Positions 24,201 through 32,637 of a stretch of DNA of 39,435 nt are shown piece by piece. Under the pieces are notes generated by a model that was given only the letters and a program-made list of their open reading frames with translations, searched no databases and was not told the origin of the DNA. The translations under genes and the position numbers were made by a program. Each line of letters begins with the position of its first letter. Position 1 is the first letter of the stretch. The stretch lies in the NCBI RefSeq assembly GCF_020859565.1, contig NZ_JAJHUO010000057.1, forward strand, positions 1 through 39,435, written 5' to 3'. The DNA is from Saccharothrix luteola (lineage in GTDB: Bacteria; Actinomycetota; Actinomycetes; Mycobacteriales; Pseudonocardiaceae).

Positions 24201-25441
24201 CTTGGCGTTGGTCGTCACGGTCTTGGTGAGCACCCCGCCGTCGGCCGGGGTGTAGGCCGTGCGGGTGGTGCGTCCGAGGGCATCGGTCGAGCTGGTGGAG
24301 CGACCGGCGGCGTCGAAGGTCGCGGTCGCCGTCGTCGCGTAGGTCAACCGGTCGTTGTCGTTGGCCGTAACTGAGTCGATCCGGGTGGGGTCGCCCGCGG
24401 TGACCTCTCCGAGAGCCGACTTCCCGTCGTAGTAGGTGCGGGTCGAGCTGAGGATGGCGCTCTGCGACGTCCCCTCCGACGGGCAGACCTGCTGGGAGAC
24501 CGTCGTTTCCGCCACGCGGTCACGGACCCAGGTCGTGGTGTTGTCGGCATAGGTGGTCGTCGTGCAGAGGTCGGGCACTCCGTCACCGGACTCCGTCTGG
24601 GCGGTCAGCCTGCCAGCGCGTCGTACCGGTGTGTCTTCGTCATCGTGCGGGTGCCGCCGGCGGCGAGGTCGGTGATGGTCCGACTGCGGGAAAAGCCGGT
24701 GAGCTCCGCGGTCAGTGCGGGCAGGTTCGCGCGTTGCCGGGTCGCGGTGGCGCCGAGGACCTGTGGCACGGTGATGGACGTGGAGATCCTGCTTACGCTG
24801 TCGCCGTTGAAGACCTCCTTCTCGAAGGCGGTGTCGGCGAACTGGCGGTGGTCGGTGACCTCCTCGTTGAGCGAGTTGCGGACCGTGGCCGGTCGGCGGC
24901 CGTTGTTGGGCATGACGTCGGCGTCCATGCCGCGGAAGTAGGTCGTGCGGGTGAGCGTCTGCTTGTCGTGGACACTGTCGACGGTGTGCCCTGTGTTGCC
25001 GGTACGCACCTCCACTCGGCCGTAGCCGCGGAACTGGCCGTAAGTGCGGTGTTCGGGCTTGACGATCTCGACGTCGTCGTAGTGCCACGCAGGCGTACCG
25101 AGGTAGGTGTAGGCGGTGACCTGGGTCGGTGAGACCTCGGTGAGGTCCTGCACTTCCACGCGGTCGACGACGTACTTGTGGAAGAAGTCCAGCGTCGGGT
25201 CGACGTTGTACGGCTGCGTCCAGTAGACCGGGTAGCAGCGGCGGTCGTTGTAGGCCAGGTCGGTCGGCACGCTGGACGCCGTGCAGTCGCGTGAGCTGTA
25301 GAAGACGTTGATCGACGTGCCGGTCTCGGTGGCGATGTTGGTGATCCGCCAGTGCACGAGCGCGGGCAGGTTGTTGTAGCCCTGCACTCGATTGTCGAAC
25401 ACCTGACCGGTGAACGTGACCGGCGGGACAGTGATCCCACT
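21246..25441 (-). pseudogene. RHS/YD-repeat toxin shell, truncated and frameshifted
   Basis: About 1400 residues of RHS shell: VTFTGQ.FDNRVQGYNNLPALVHWRI at the start, many YD repeats (YDALGRL, YDLLGREI, YDELGRKTAQH, YDADGNQL), and the boundary motif NNPTTYSDPTGL (about 21800) before the variable tip. Three lesions are visible: the 5' end is missing (stop in frame at 25442-25444, no signal peptide or start), a one-base deletion near 24612 breaks YDALGRL, and TGA at 21246 precedes the toxin domain. Such proteins encapsulate a C-terminal toxin and deliver it to competitors. AT content rises after the boundary motif, as usual where tips are exchanged. Confidence 0.88.
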
Positions 25442-25600
25442 CTATCCGCACAGATCCTGTTTCCACCTTCAGCCGTCGTCCGCCGCACTTTTCGTGGAAG
25501 GACGTCACGATTCAGCGCGGACGACCTGTTCCTCCGGCTCTGCGGTGAGCTCTCGACGGTGGTGCGGGACTCGTCGGGGCGATGGTTCAGCGGAGGACTC

Positions 25601-26677
25601 TCAAGGTCGTCGACGGGGTGTGCTGTCCCGCAAAACGACGTTCGCGGAGACCGGTACGACCCGCGAGACGTCGTCGTCGGTGAGCGCGAGTTCCACCGCG
25701 CAGAGGCCGACCTGGCGCAGGGGCACGGTCACGGAGGTCAGCGCCGGGACGACGTCCACCGCCGGGCCGATGTCGCCGAAGCCAGCCACGGCGATGTCCC
25801 GGCCGGGGACGAGCCCGGCGTCGCGGAAGGCGGTCATCACGCCGATCGCCATGACGTCGTTGACCGCGACGACGAGTTCCGTGTCCCCCAGGCCCTGCTG
25901 GGTGAGTCGGCGGCCGGCCTCATGGCCGCCGCGGCGGCTGAACTCGGCTTCGACCACGAACCGCTCCTCGACGCCGATGTTGAGCTCGCGAAGGCCGTCC
26001 ATGAGGCCTTCGCACCGGTCGCGGGACGTCCGGAGTGCGACATGCGCGCGGACGACCGCGAACCGCCGGTAGCCCAGCCCCACCAGCTCCCGGGCGAGCT
26101 GCCTCGCTCCCCCATAGTTGTCGATGCTGACGGTGCTGAAGGGCAGGTCGTGCCCGCTCACCAGGACGACGCTGCCGCCCGCTCTCCGGTAGGCGTCCAG
26201 CTCCTCGACGAGAGCGGCGCGCGTGTCAGTGCCGTCGATGCGGCTCCCGGTCAGGATGATGGCGCGGGGTCGCATGCCGCGCAGCGTCCGGACGATCTGG
26301 AGTTCCCGTTCGGCGGAGCGGTCCGCGACCGCCATGGACACGACGAGCCCGGCGGCCTCCGCCGCCTCGATCACCCCACCCGCGACGGAGGAGAAGTACG
26401 GGTCGTCGACGCCGCCGACGACCAGCGCGACGGTGTTCGTCGTCCCCCTCGCGATCGCCTGCGCGGACAGGTGCGGCGTGTAGTCCAGTTCGGCGGCCGC
26501 GGCGAGCACCCGGGCGACGTTCTCCCGGCGGACGATCCGGGTGCTGCCGTTGAGCACGCGCGACGCCGTCGCCTGGGAGACGCCCGCGGTCCGCGCCACG
26601 TCGTGCAGCGTCGCCTGGCGTTTCGCGGACGCGGCATCCCCGTGCCGCCGCGAAGGCGCCGCCGAACCGTCTGCCAT
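25601..26677 (-). CDS. LacI-family transcriptional regulator A
   Basis: 358 residues from ATG 26677; the frame is open further upstream, including an ATG at about 26740, so the start is uncertain. HTH ATLHDVARTAGVSQATASRVLNGS is followed by the hinge helix and a periplasmic-binding-like sensor domain (VALVVGGVDDPYFSSVAGGV, AVNDVMAIGVMTAFRDAGL). It is a close paralogue of the divergent regulator at 26864, with the same HTH core (ATASRVL). Likely a sugar-responsive repressor of the beta-helix gene or its own locus; a GGAA-NN-CG-NN-TTCC site lies between the two genes. Confidence 0.88.
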   Translation of the reverse strand: MADGSAAPSRRHGDAASAKRQATLHDVARTAGVSQATASRVLNGSTRIVRRENVARVLAAAAELDYTPHLSAQAIARGTTNTVALVVGGVDDPYFSSVAGGVIEAAEAAGLVVSMAVADRSAERELQIVRTLRGMRPRAIILTGSRIDGTDTRAALVEELDAYRRAGGSVVLVSGHDLPFSTVSIDNYGGARQLARELVGLGYRRFAVVRAHVALRTSRDRCEGLMDGLRELNIGVEERFVVEAEFSRRGGHEAGRRLTQQGLGDTELVVAVNDVMAIGVMTAFRDAGLVPGRDIAVAGFGDIGPAVDVVPALTSVTVPLRQVGLCAVELALTDDDVSRVVPVSANVVLRDSTPRRRP

Positions 26678-26767
26678 GACCGAATTGTGCACCGAGCCGA
26701 ACGGCGCGTTCGAAGCGGCGGGCTGCTTGCGGGTTGTCATCTGGCGGGTGACCTGCCCACTCACGGC

Positions 26768-26781
26768 GGAATGCGTTTTCC
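26768..26781. promoter_or_regulatory. Putative LacI operator between the divergent regulators
   Basis: GGAATGCGTTTTCC, a 14-bp imperfect palindrome centred on CG, the typical shape of a LacI-family operator. It sits in the 186-bp gap between the two lacI genes. Nearly the same sequence (one base different, 18 of 19 identical in the wider context GCGGAAT.CGTTTTCC) occurs before the beta-helix gene at 28029. Confidence 0.55.
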
Positions 26782-26863
26782 TCCTCGAGCTGGCGGTCCA
26801 CCGCAGATTCGTTCGGATAACGTCGAGGGCGGCGTGCTTCGCGGTACGGGAGGGAACGGCACT

Positions 26864-27898
26864 GTGCCTCATCCAGCCAGGCAGACCGTCACCCTGCGCG
26901 AGGTGGCGGCGGCCGCCGGCGTGTCCGTCGCCACCGCGTCACGGGTGCTGGGCGGCAGTTCCCGGACCGTCGCGCCGGAGTACGAGCGGCGGGTCCTCCT
27001 CGCCGCTGCCGAGCTGCGTTACACCGCGGACGCCTCGGCCCGGTCGATGCGCCGCGCGAACGACTCGATCGCGGTCGTCGCCGACGACCTCACCACCCCG
27101 TCGATCGGGATCGCCGTCGCGGCGATGGAACGGCGGGCGCGCGACGCCGGCGCGTTCGTCACGGTCTCGTCGACCCACGGCACCGTCGAGCGCCAGCTCG
27201 AAACCGTCCGGTCGCAGCGTGCGCTCCGACCGCGGGCGCTCATCCTGACCTCGAGCCGGATCGAGGCGAACGCCCTGGACGGCCGCCTCCTCGGCGAGTT
27301 GCTCGGCTACGAACGCGAGGGTGGCCGGGTGGTGATCGTCGGTGACACCGACATGCCGTTCAACTCCATCGGCTTCGACAACCACGGCTCCGCCAGGGAA
27401 CTCGCCGCCCACGTCGCCGGGTCGGGGCACCGACACGTGACGATCCTCGCGGGGGTGCGTGGCCGGGGGAACGTCTCCGACCGCACCTCGGGCTTCGTGG
27501 CCGGGCTCCGCGACGGTGGTGTCGACGGGCGGCACATCCGGATCTCGCACTGCGCGGTGAGTCGCCAGGGGGGCTTCGACGCGACGCGGCGTCTGCTCGC
27601 CAAGGGGCTCGGGCGCACCAACGCGGTCCTCGCCGCCAACGACACCATCGCCATCGGCGCGATGTCCGCCCTCCGTGCCGCCGGTGTCGAGGTCCCCGCG
27701 GACGTCTCGGTGACCGGTTTCGACGACATCGAGCTCGCGATCGACGTGACACCGCGGCTCACAACCGTGTCGCTGCCGTTGGCGCGGGCAGGAGCCGAGG
27801 CGGTCCGCCTCGCGCTCGCCGAGCATTCGGAAGCCGAGCACCTGACGATGCACGGGCAGGTCGTCGTTCGGGACAGCACGACGGTCCGCGCCGGCTGA
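26864..27898 (+). CDS. LacI-family transcriptional regulator B
   Basis: 344 residues from GTG 26864 with GGGAGGG about ten bases upstream; the longer frame upstream is antisense to regulator A and is rejected. HTH VTLREVAAAAGVSVATASRVLGGS, sensor domain with SIGFDNHGSARELAAHV, AANDTIAIGAMSALRAAGV and the C-terminal VSVTGFDDIELA. Same length class and close similarity to regulator A, so a divergent duplicated pair. The beta-helix gene lies 267 bp downstream in the same direction with its own operator. The effector is unknown, presumably an oligosaccharide released by the beta-helix enzyme. Confidence 0.9.
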   Translation: MPHPARQTVTLREVAAAAGVSVATASRVLGGSSRTVAPEYERRVLLAAAELRYTADASARSMRRANDSIAVVADDLTTPSIGIAVAAMERRARDAGAFVTVSSTHGTVERQLETVRSQRALRPRALILTSSRIEANALDGRLLGELLGYEREGGRVVIVGDTDMPFNSIGFDNHGSARELAAHVAGSGHRHVTILAGVRGRGNVSDRTSGFVAGLRDGGVDGRHIRISHCAVSRQGGFDATRRLLAKGLGRTNAVLAANDTIAIGAMSALRAAGVEVPADVSVTGFDDIELAIDVTPRLTTVSLPLARAGAEAVRLALAEHSEAEHLTMHGQVVVRDSTTVRAG

Positions 27899-28028
27899 CC
27901 ACCTCTGCGGTCCGCCTCCGGGTGATCGCGCACGGCCGGTCGTCAACAGGCACACCGACGTCAGCGGGTCGGCGCGTTCACGTGCCGGAGACCTTGACGC
28001 GCTCAGCCGACCACATGCACACTTTCGC

Positions 28029-28042
28029 GGAATACGTTTTCC
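28029..28042. promoter_or_regulatory. Putative LacI operator upstream of the beta-helix gene
   Basis: GGAATACGTTTTCC, matching the site at 26768-26781 except for one base. Its inner A-T makes it closer to a perfect palindrome. It lies 124 bp before the start codon and about 30 bp after a TTGACG (27994) that could be a -35. Repression by regulator A or B is the simplest reading. Confidence 0.55.
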
Positions 28043-28165
28043 CAGTCGGCCTGTTCCTCGCGCACCCGCCGATGCGCCTCCCATGGACGTGAGCCGCCCG
28101 CGCCTGAGCCGTCACGCCAGGTTTGCCGCTTGAGGCGAACACCACCACGAGGAGAAGAGGCACAA

Positions 28166-30445
28166 GTGATCGCCCACCGTCGAATCGCGCCGAGGACGCT
28201 TGCCACCGCGTTATGCGCGTTGGCCGCCGTGTTCCTCTCGGTCGCACTGGCCCCCGCGGGGCCGGCCGACGCCGCGAGCTCCACGTACTACGTGAGCGCG
28301 GCCGGGAACGACACCAACGCCGGGACCAGCAGCGACGCGCCCTGGCGCACGCTGGGCAAGGTGAACTCGACGAGTTTCCAGCCCGGCGACACCATCCGCT
28401 TTCGGGCGGGTGACAGCTGGGTCGGGCAGTTGTGGCCGAAGGGGTCCGGCGCCGACGGCGCCCCGATCGCCGTCGACCGCTACGGGGACGGCGCCAAGCC
28501 GAAGCTCGTCGGTCAGGGCGCCGTCGGCGAGGTGGTGCGGCTGTTCAACCAGCAGTACTGGGAGATCCGCAACCTCGACGTGTCGAACGCGAGGCCCGCG
28601 ACGGGGACGCCCGGTGCGAACCTCGGCGACTTCCGCGGCATCGGGGTGCATGGCGACAACGGCCGGACGCTGCGCCACTTCGTGGTCGACTCGGTCGACG
28701 TGCACGACGTGACGGGCGAGGTCAAGTGGATCGGCGGCGACCCCGCGGACAACTCGCCCGGTGTCACCTGGAAGACCGGCTGGGACCGGTCCAAGAACAC
28801 CGGCGGCATCGTCTTCGCCACCACCGTGCCCAACATCGCCGCGCCCGGCAACCCGACCGTGCTCACCGACATCACCGTGCAGAACTCCACGATCAGGAAC
28901 ACGTCGTTCGCGGGCGTCACCGTGAAGCAGTACACCGGTGACGCGCCGGGAGCCGTCCGGACGGGCTGGGGCACGCGCCGGACGGCCGACGACACCCTCT
29001 TCAGGCCGCACACGAACGTCACGATCCGCGGCAACTACATCACGCAGGCGAACACCGCCTTCGGCGGCAACGGCGTCTACCTCACCAACGTGCGAGACGG
29101 GCTCGTCGAGCGCAACGTGATCGACCGGGTCGGCGTGTCCGGCATCGAGACCTACTACGCCGACCGCGTCACCGTCCAGCACAACGAGGTCATGGGCACC
29201 CGACACGCACAGGGCAGTGCCGACGCGAACGGCATGGATCCCGACGTCGGCACCACCAACCAGCTGTTCCAGTACAACTACCTGCACGACAACGGCGACG
29301 GCATCCTGCTCTGCGGGTGCAACTCCGCAGCCCGGTTCGGCAGCGCGGTGATCCGCTACAACGTCGTGACCGGCAGCAAGCGGTGGAACCTCCACATGTG
29401 GCAGGAGTCCGGCACGGTGGCCTCCGTCTACAACAACACCTTCTACAGCACCGACGCGCCGAACATGGTCAGCGGCAACAACTCCGGCCGGGCCACGCTG
29501 ACCAACAACCTGTTCGTGTCCGGGCGATCCAGTGCCGTCTTCCTGCAACAGTCGAGCCTCACCTACAACAACAACGGGTACTCGTCGAACCTCACGACCC
29601 GGCCCGCGTCCGACTCCAGACGCGTGGTCGGCGATCCGAGGTTCGTGAACCCCGCCGTCACAGGACCCTACGGCGACGAGAACGGACCGAGGCTCGACAC
29701 CGCGGCGAACTTCGCGCTGCAGGCGGGATCGGTGTTCGTCGATGCCGGGGCCACGGTCACCGGCAGCGGCGGCCGCGACTTCGCCGGCACGCCCGTGCCG
29801 TCCGGCAGCCGACCGGACATCGGCGCCTTCGAGCACGGCGGAACGGCGCCCGGCATCTCGTTCACGGACTCGTTCGACGGCATGGCGACCGGCACGCTCG
29901 CCGACGGGGCGAACGGGTGGCGGGTCGTCTCGACCGGGAACGAGGTCCGCGTGGTGGACACGCCCTCCGCCGCCGACAAGAGCGTCCGGCTCAACCGCAC
30001 GACCGACGGCGGCGGCACCGACGGGACCAACCTCGCCCGGATCTTCGGCACCCCGCTCCAGGGCGTGGTCACGATCGAGGCGCAGGTGATGCGCAACGAC
30101 ACACAAGCAGGCTGGTTCGGGTTGCCCTACGTGTACGACTCCAGCGGCGGCCAGGCCGTCAGCGTCGCGTTCGCACGTGGCGAGATCCACGCGTATGAGG
30201 GAAGTACGGCCCGTGTGGTCGGCACGTACACCTCTGGCCAGTGGTATCGGATCACGCTCACCGTGAACACGGTGGACCAGCGCTTCACCCTGGACGTCGA
30301 CGGCCGGCGGGTGCTGACCGATGCCGCGTTCCGCACCTCGATGCCGGGGATCGGGAAGGTCGCGTGGTACGCGAACGCGGCGGAACGCGGGGCGGTGCAC
30401 GTCGACGACGTGCGGATCTCGGGCGGTCCCGGATCCACCAACTGA
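28166..30445 (+). CDS. Secreted right-handed beta-helix protein (polysaccharide lyase/hydrolase-like)
   Basis: 759 residues from GTG 28166 (AGAGG six bases upstream). Signal peptide of about 37 residues (ALCALAAVFLSVALAPAGPADA-A). Residues about 40-560 form a right-handed parallel beta-helix: STYYVSAAGNDTNAGTSSDAPW opening, many N-rich rungs (VTIRGNYIT, VERNVIDRVGVSGIETYYADRVTVQHNEV, VIRYNVVTGS) and the closing SRPDIGAFE. A jelly-roll domain (LamG/DUF1080-like, ISFTDSFDGMATG to VHVDDVRISGG) follows at about 570-755 and may bind carbohydrate. It is probably an extracellular enzyme on a plant or microbial polysaccharide; the substrate cannot be fixed from sequence. Neighbouring regulators and importers fit uptake of its products. 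Confidence 0.87.
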   Translation: MIAHRRIAPRTLATALCALAAVFLSVALAPAGPADAASSTYYVSAAGNDTNAGTSSDAPWRTLGKVNSTSFQPGDTIRFRAGDSWVGQLWPKGSGADGAPIAVDRYGDGAKPKLVGQGAVGEVVRLFNQQYWEIRNLDVSNARPATGTPGANLGDFRGIGVHGDNGRTLRHFVVDSVDVHDVTGEVKWIGGDPADNSPGVTWKTGWDRSKNTGGIVFATTVPNIAAPGNPTVLTDITVQNSTIRNTSFAGVTVKQYTGDAPGAVRTGWGTRRTADDTLFRPHTNVTIRGNYITQANTAFGGNGVYLTNVRDGLVERNVIDRVGVSGIETYYADRVTVQHNEVMGTRHAQGSADANGMDPDVGTTNQLFQYNYLHDNGDGILLCGCNSAARFGSAVIRYNVVTGSKRWNLHMWQESGTVASVYNNTFYSTDAPNMVSGNNSGRATLTNNLFVSGRSSAVFLQQSSLTYNNNGYSSNLTTRPASDSRRVVGDPRFVNPAVTGPYGDENGPRLDTAANFALQAGSVFVDAGATVTGSGGRDFAGTPVPSGSRPDIGAFEHGGTAPGISFTDSFDGMATGTLADGANGWRVVSTGNEVRVVDTPSAADKSVRLNRTTDGGGTDGTNLARIFGTPLQGVVTIEAQVMRNDTQAGWFGLPYVYDSSGGQAVSVAFARGEIHAYEGSTARVVGTYTSGQWYRITLTVNTVDQRFTLDVDGRRVLTDAAFRTSMPGIGKVAWYANAAERGAVHVDDVRISGGPGSTN

Positions 30446-30464
30446 TGCCATGAGGGCAGCGCGG

Positions 30465-30493
30465 CTCCGCCGGGTCGTCAAGGCCCGGCGGAG
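30465..30493. terminator. Bidirectional terminator between beta-helix gene and LacI C
   Basis: Perfect 10-bp stem CTCCGCCGGG / CCCGGCGGAG with a 9-nt loop, placed between convergent genes. It overlaps the last codons of the LacI gene, whose stop is at 30478-30480. Confidence 0.7.
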
Positions 30494-31536
30494 AACCGTA
30501 CCCCCGTGCGTCCGGGAGGCAGAGGCGGTTCGGCCGTCGACTCCCGCCAGATGATCCGGAACAGCGACTCGTCGTCCGCCTCGGGCTCGGTGCCGCGCAA
30601 ACCCGCGATCAGCTTGGCCATGGCCTTGGAGCCGAGCCGTTCGAGGTCCACGTCGACCGTGGTCAGGGACGGGGTCATGAACTGCCCGATGTCGTTGTTG
30701 TCCCACCCGGTCACGCTGATGTCGCCCGGGACGTCCCAGCCGCGTTCCCGGACGCCCCGGACGACGCCGGCGGCGACGACGTCGTTGGCCGCGATCACCG
30801 CGGTCGGTCGTGCCCGGTTCGGGAGCGAACGGATCGCCTCGATGCCGGACTCCCCGGACCAGTCACCGTCGAAGACTCCGGCGGACGCGAGCCCGAGGCG
30901 TTCGACCGTCTCCAGGTAGCTCTGCTTGCGCGCCCGCGCGGAGGCGAACTGGGCGTCGCCGGCCACGTGCAGGAAGCGTGAGTGGCCGAGCGACGCCAAG
31001 TGCTCGACCATCCGCACCAGGGGTGTGGCGTCGGCCAAGTCCTTGATGCCGCGCATCTCGTCGTCGAAGTCTGCCGAGATCACCACGGTCGTCCGGTGGT
31101 GCAGCTGGTGCTCCACCGAGGGGAGCACGGGTGCGAGGGAGAGGATGCCCTCGAACTGCCCCGAGTCGGCGAGCTCCAGCAGGCGTTCGCTCCTCGCCCG
31201 CACGCCGCCCCCGGCGCTCACGACGTCCACGAAGTACCCGGCGCCGTCGGCCGTCGCTCCGGCTCCCGCCAGCATGCGCGACGGGTTGAACCCTATGGCG
31301 GGCATGAGGATCGCCAACCGGCCGGTCTTCCGCGTGCGCATGGACCGCGCCACCAGGTTGGGACGGTAGTCCAGCTCGCGGATCGCGTTCTCCACCCGTG
31401 CCACGGTCGCGGGCTTCAGCCCGCCGTTGAACCGCAGGAACCGCGACACCGTCTGGGGTGACACACCGGCGAGTCGCGCCACGTCCGTGATCGTCGGCCG
31501 TCGTCGCGCCGTGTCAGCGCCAGCCATCCGCGTCAC
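30478..31536 (-). CDS. LacI-family transcriptional regulator C
   Basis: 352 residues from GTG 31536 (GAGGGG about five bases upstream); ATG 31527 is the alternative. HTH PTITDVARLAGVSPQTVSRFLRFNGGLKPATVARVENAI, then a sensor domain (LAILMPAIGFNPSRML, VISADFDDEMRGI, IAANDVVAAGVVRGVRERGW, SVTGWDNNDIGQF). More distant from regulators A and B than they are from each other. Divergent from the first ABC operon, with two AGTGATCGATCACT-type operators in the shared promoter region, so it is the likely repressor of that operon and of itself. Confidence 0.9.
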   Translation of the reverse strand: MTRMAGADTARRRPTITDVARLAGVSPQTVSRFLRFNGGLKPATVARVENAIRELDYRPNLVARSMRTRKTGRLAILMPAIGFNPSRMLAGAGATADGAGYFVDVVSAGGGVRARSERLLELADSGQFEGILSLAPVLPSVEHQLHHRTTVVISADFDDEMRGIKDLADATPLVRMVEHLASLGHSRFLHVAGDAQFASARARKQSYLETVERLGLASAGVFDGDWSGESGIEAIRSLPNRARPTAVIAANDVVAAGVVRGVRERGWDVPGDISVTGWDNNDIGQFMTPSLTTVDVDLERLGSKAMAKLIAGLRGTEPEADDESLFRIIWRESTAEPPLPPGRTGVRFSAGP

Positions 31537-31581
31537 CCAACCCCTCGCCAACGTCCAGGTGAGAACCGAGGGTACACACTG

Positions 31582-31611
31582 TTGACGCAAAAAGTGATCG
31601 ATCACTATTGT
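31582..31611 (+). promoter_or_regulatory. Promoter of ABC operon 1 (putative)
   Basis: TTGACG (31582-31587) and TATTGT (31606-31611) with an 18-bp spacer. The spacer contains the palindromic operator, so a bound repressor would block polymerase. Confidence 0.45.
31593..31606. promoter_or_regulatory. LacI operator O1
   Basis: AGTGATCGATCACT, a perfect 14-bp palindrome with central CG, within A-rich flanks. It lies between the candidate -35 and -10 of the ABC operon, in the gap shared with divergent LacI C. Confidence 0.7.
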
Positions 31612-31626
31612 CCTCGCAAGCCAAAG

Positions 31627-31640
31627 AGTGAACGATCACT
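31627..31640. promoter_or_regulatory. LacI operator O2
   Basis: AGTGAACGATCACT, the same palindrome as O1 with one changed base. The centres are 34 bp apart (about three helical turns), so one face of the DNA can bind two dimers. Confidence 0.65.
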
Positions 31641-31716
31641 TTTTGGGCCGAGCGAGTCCCCGGACGGACCCACGTCACCCACCGTGTGTCGCTGCGCCAC
31701 TCAAGGGAGCACTGCC

Positions 31717-32637
31717 GTGAGCTCCATCAACGAACTGCGCCGGCTGCGCGGGCCCCAGCGGGGTGCGCGACAGCAGAACAAGGCCGCGCTGCTCTTCCTG
31801 CTGCCCTGGTTCGTCGGGCTCTTCGGGATCACGATCGGCCCGATGCTGGCGTCGCTGTTCCTCAGCTTCACCGACTACAACCTGTTGCAGCCGCCGGAGC
31901 TCAGCGGACTCGACAACTGGACGCGCATCCTCCACGACGAGCGCCTGCACAAGTCGCTCGGGGTGACGTTCACCTACGTCCTGGTCTCCATCCCGTTGCA
32001 GCTCGCGCTCGCCCTGGGGCTCGCCCTGCTGCTGGACAAGGGACTGCGTGGCCTCGCCTTCTACCGCTCCGCCTTCTACCTCCCGTCACTGATCGGCGGC
32101 AGCGTCGCGATCGCCGTGCTGTGGCGCACGGTCTTCGGGACCGACGGCCTGGTCAACGATCTGCTGGCGCTCGTCGGCATCGAGGGGCAAGGCTGGATCT
32201 CGGAGCCGGGGACGGCGCTGTCGACCCTCATCGTGCTGAACGTCTGGACGTTCGGCTCCCCCATGGTGATCTTCCTCGCCGGGCTGCGGCAGATCCCGAC
32301 CGCCCTCTACGAGGCGGCCTCCGTCGACGGGGCGAGCCGCCTGCGCCAGTTCCGCAGCATCACCCTCCCGCTGCTGACACCCATCATCTTCTTCAACCTG
32401 GTGCTGCAGATCATCCACGCCTTCCAGACGTTCACCCAGGCCTTCGTGGTCTCCGGCGGCACCGGCGGTCCCGCCGACTCCACCCTCTTCTACTCGCTGT
32501 ACCTCTACCAGCGCGGGTTCGGCCACTTCGACATGGGTTACGCGTCCGCGCTCGCGTGGCTGCTGCTCCTCATCGTCGCGATCTTCACCGCGATCAACTT
32601 CTGGGCCTCGAAGTACTGGGTGTTCTACAATGACTGA
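31717..32637 (+). CDS. Sugar ABC transporter permease (MalF-like), operon 1
   Basis: 306 residues from GTG 31717 (GGGAG nine bases upstream). Six membrane helices begin with AALLFLLPWFVGLFGITIGPM. The permease EAA loop is present as ALYEAASVDGASRLRQFRSITLPLLTP (about 200-226), which docks the ATPase. Together with the next product it forms the membrane channel of a CUT1-family importer for oligosaccharides. No ATPase gene is present in either operon; actinomycetes usually share one MsiK-type ATPase. Its stop overlaps the next gene by 8 bp. Repression by LacI C is likely. Confidence 0.93.
   Translation: MSSINELRRLRGPQRGARQQNKAALLFLLPWFVGLFGITIGPMLASLFLSFTDYNLLQPPELSGLDNWTRILHDERLHKSLGVTFTYVLVSIPLQLALALGLALLLDKGLRGLAFYRSAFYLPSLIGGSVAIAVLWRTVFGTDGLVNDLLALVGIEGQGWISEPGTALSTLIVLNVWTFGSPMVIFLAGLRQIPTALYEAASVDGASRLRQFRSITLPLLTPIIFFNLVLQIIHAFQTFTQAFVVSGGTGGPADSTLFYSLYLYQRGFGHFDMGYASALAWLLLLIVAIFTAINFWASKYWVFYND

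Noticed and set aside
24616..25508. First ~295 residues of the long RHS frame starting at 25508
   Set aside because: His/Arg-rich shadow; the real RHS sequence is in another frame (VQGYNNLPALVHWRI...), joined by a one-base deletion near 24612.
25352..26863. Long N-terminal extension of the LacI B frame
   Set aside because: It is antisense to LacI A; GTG 26864 with GGGAGGG gives a normal-length LacI protein.
28211..30706. 831-codon open frame antisense to the beta-helix gene
   Set aside because: GC-rich shadow frame; the plus strand has signal peptide, domain motifs and a ribosome-binding site.
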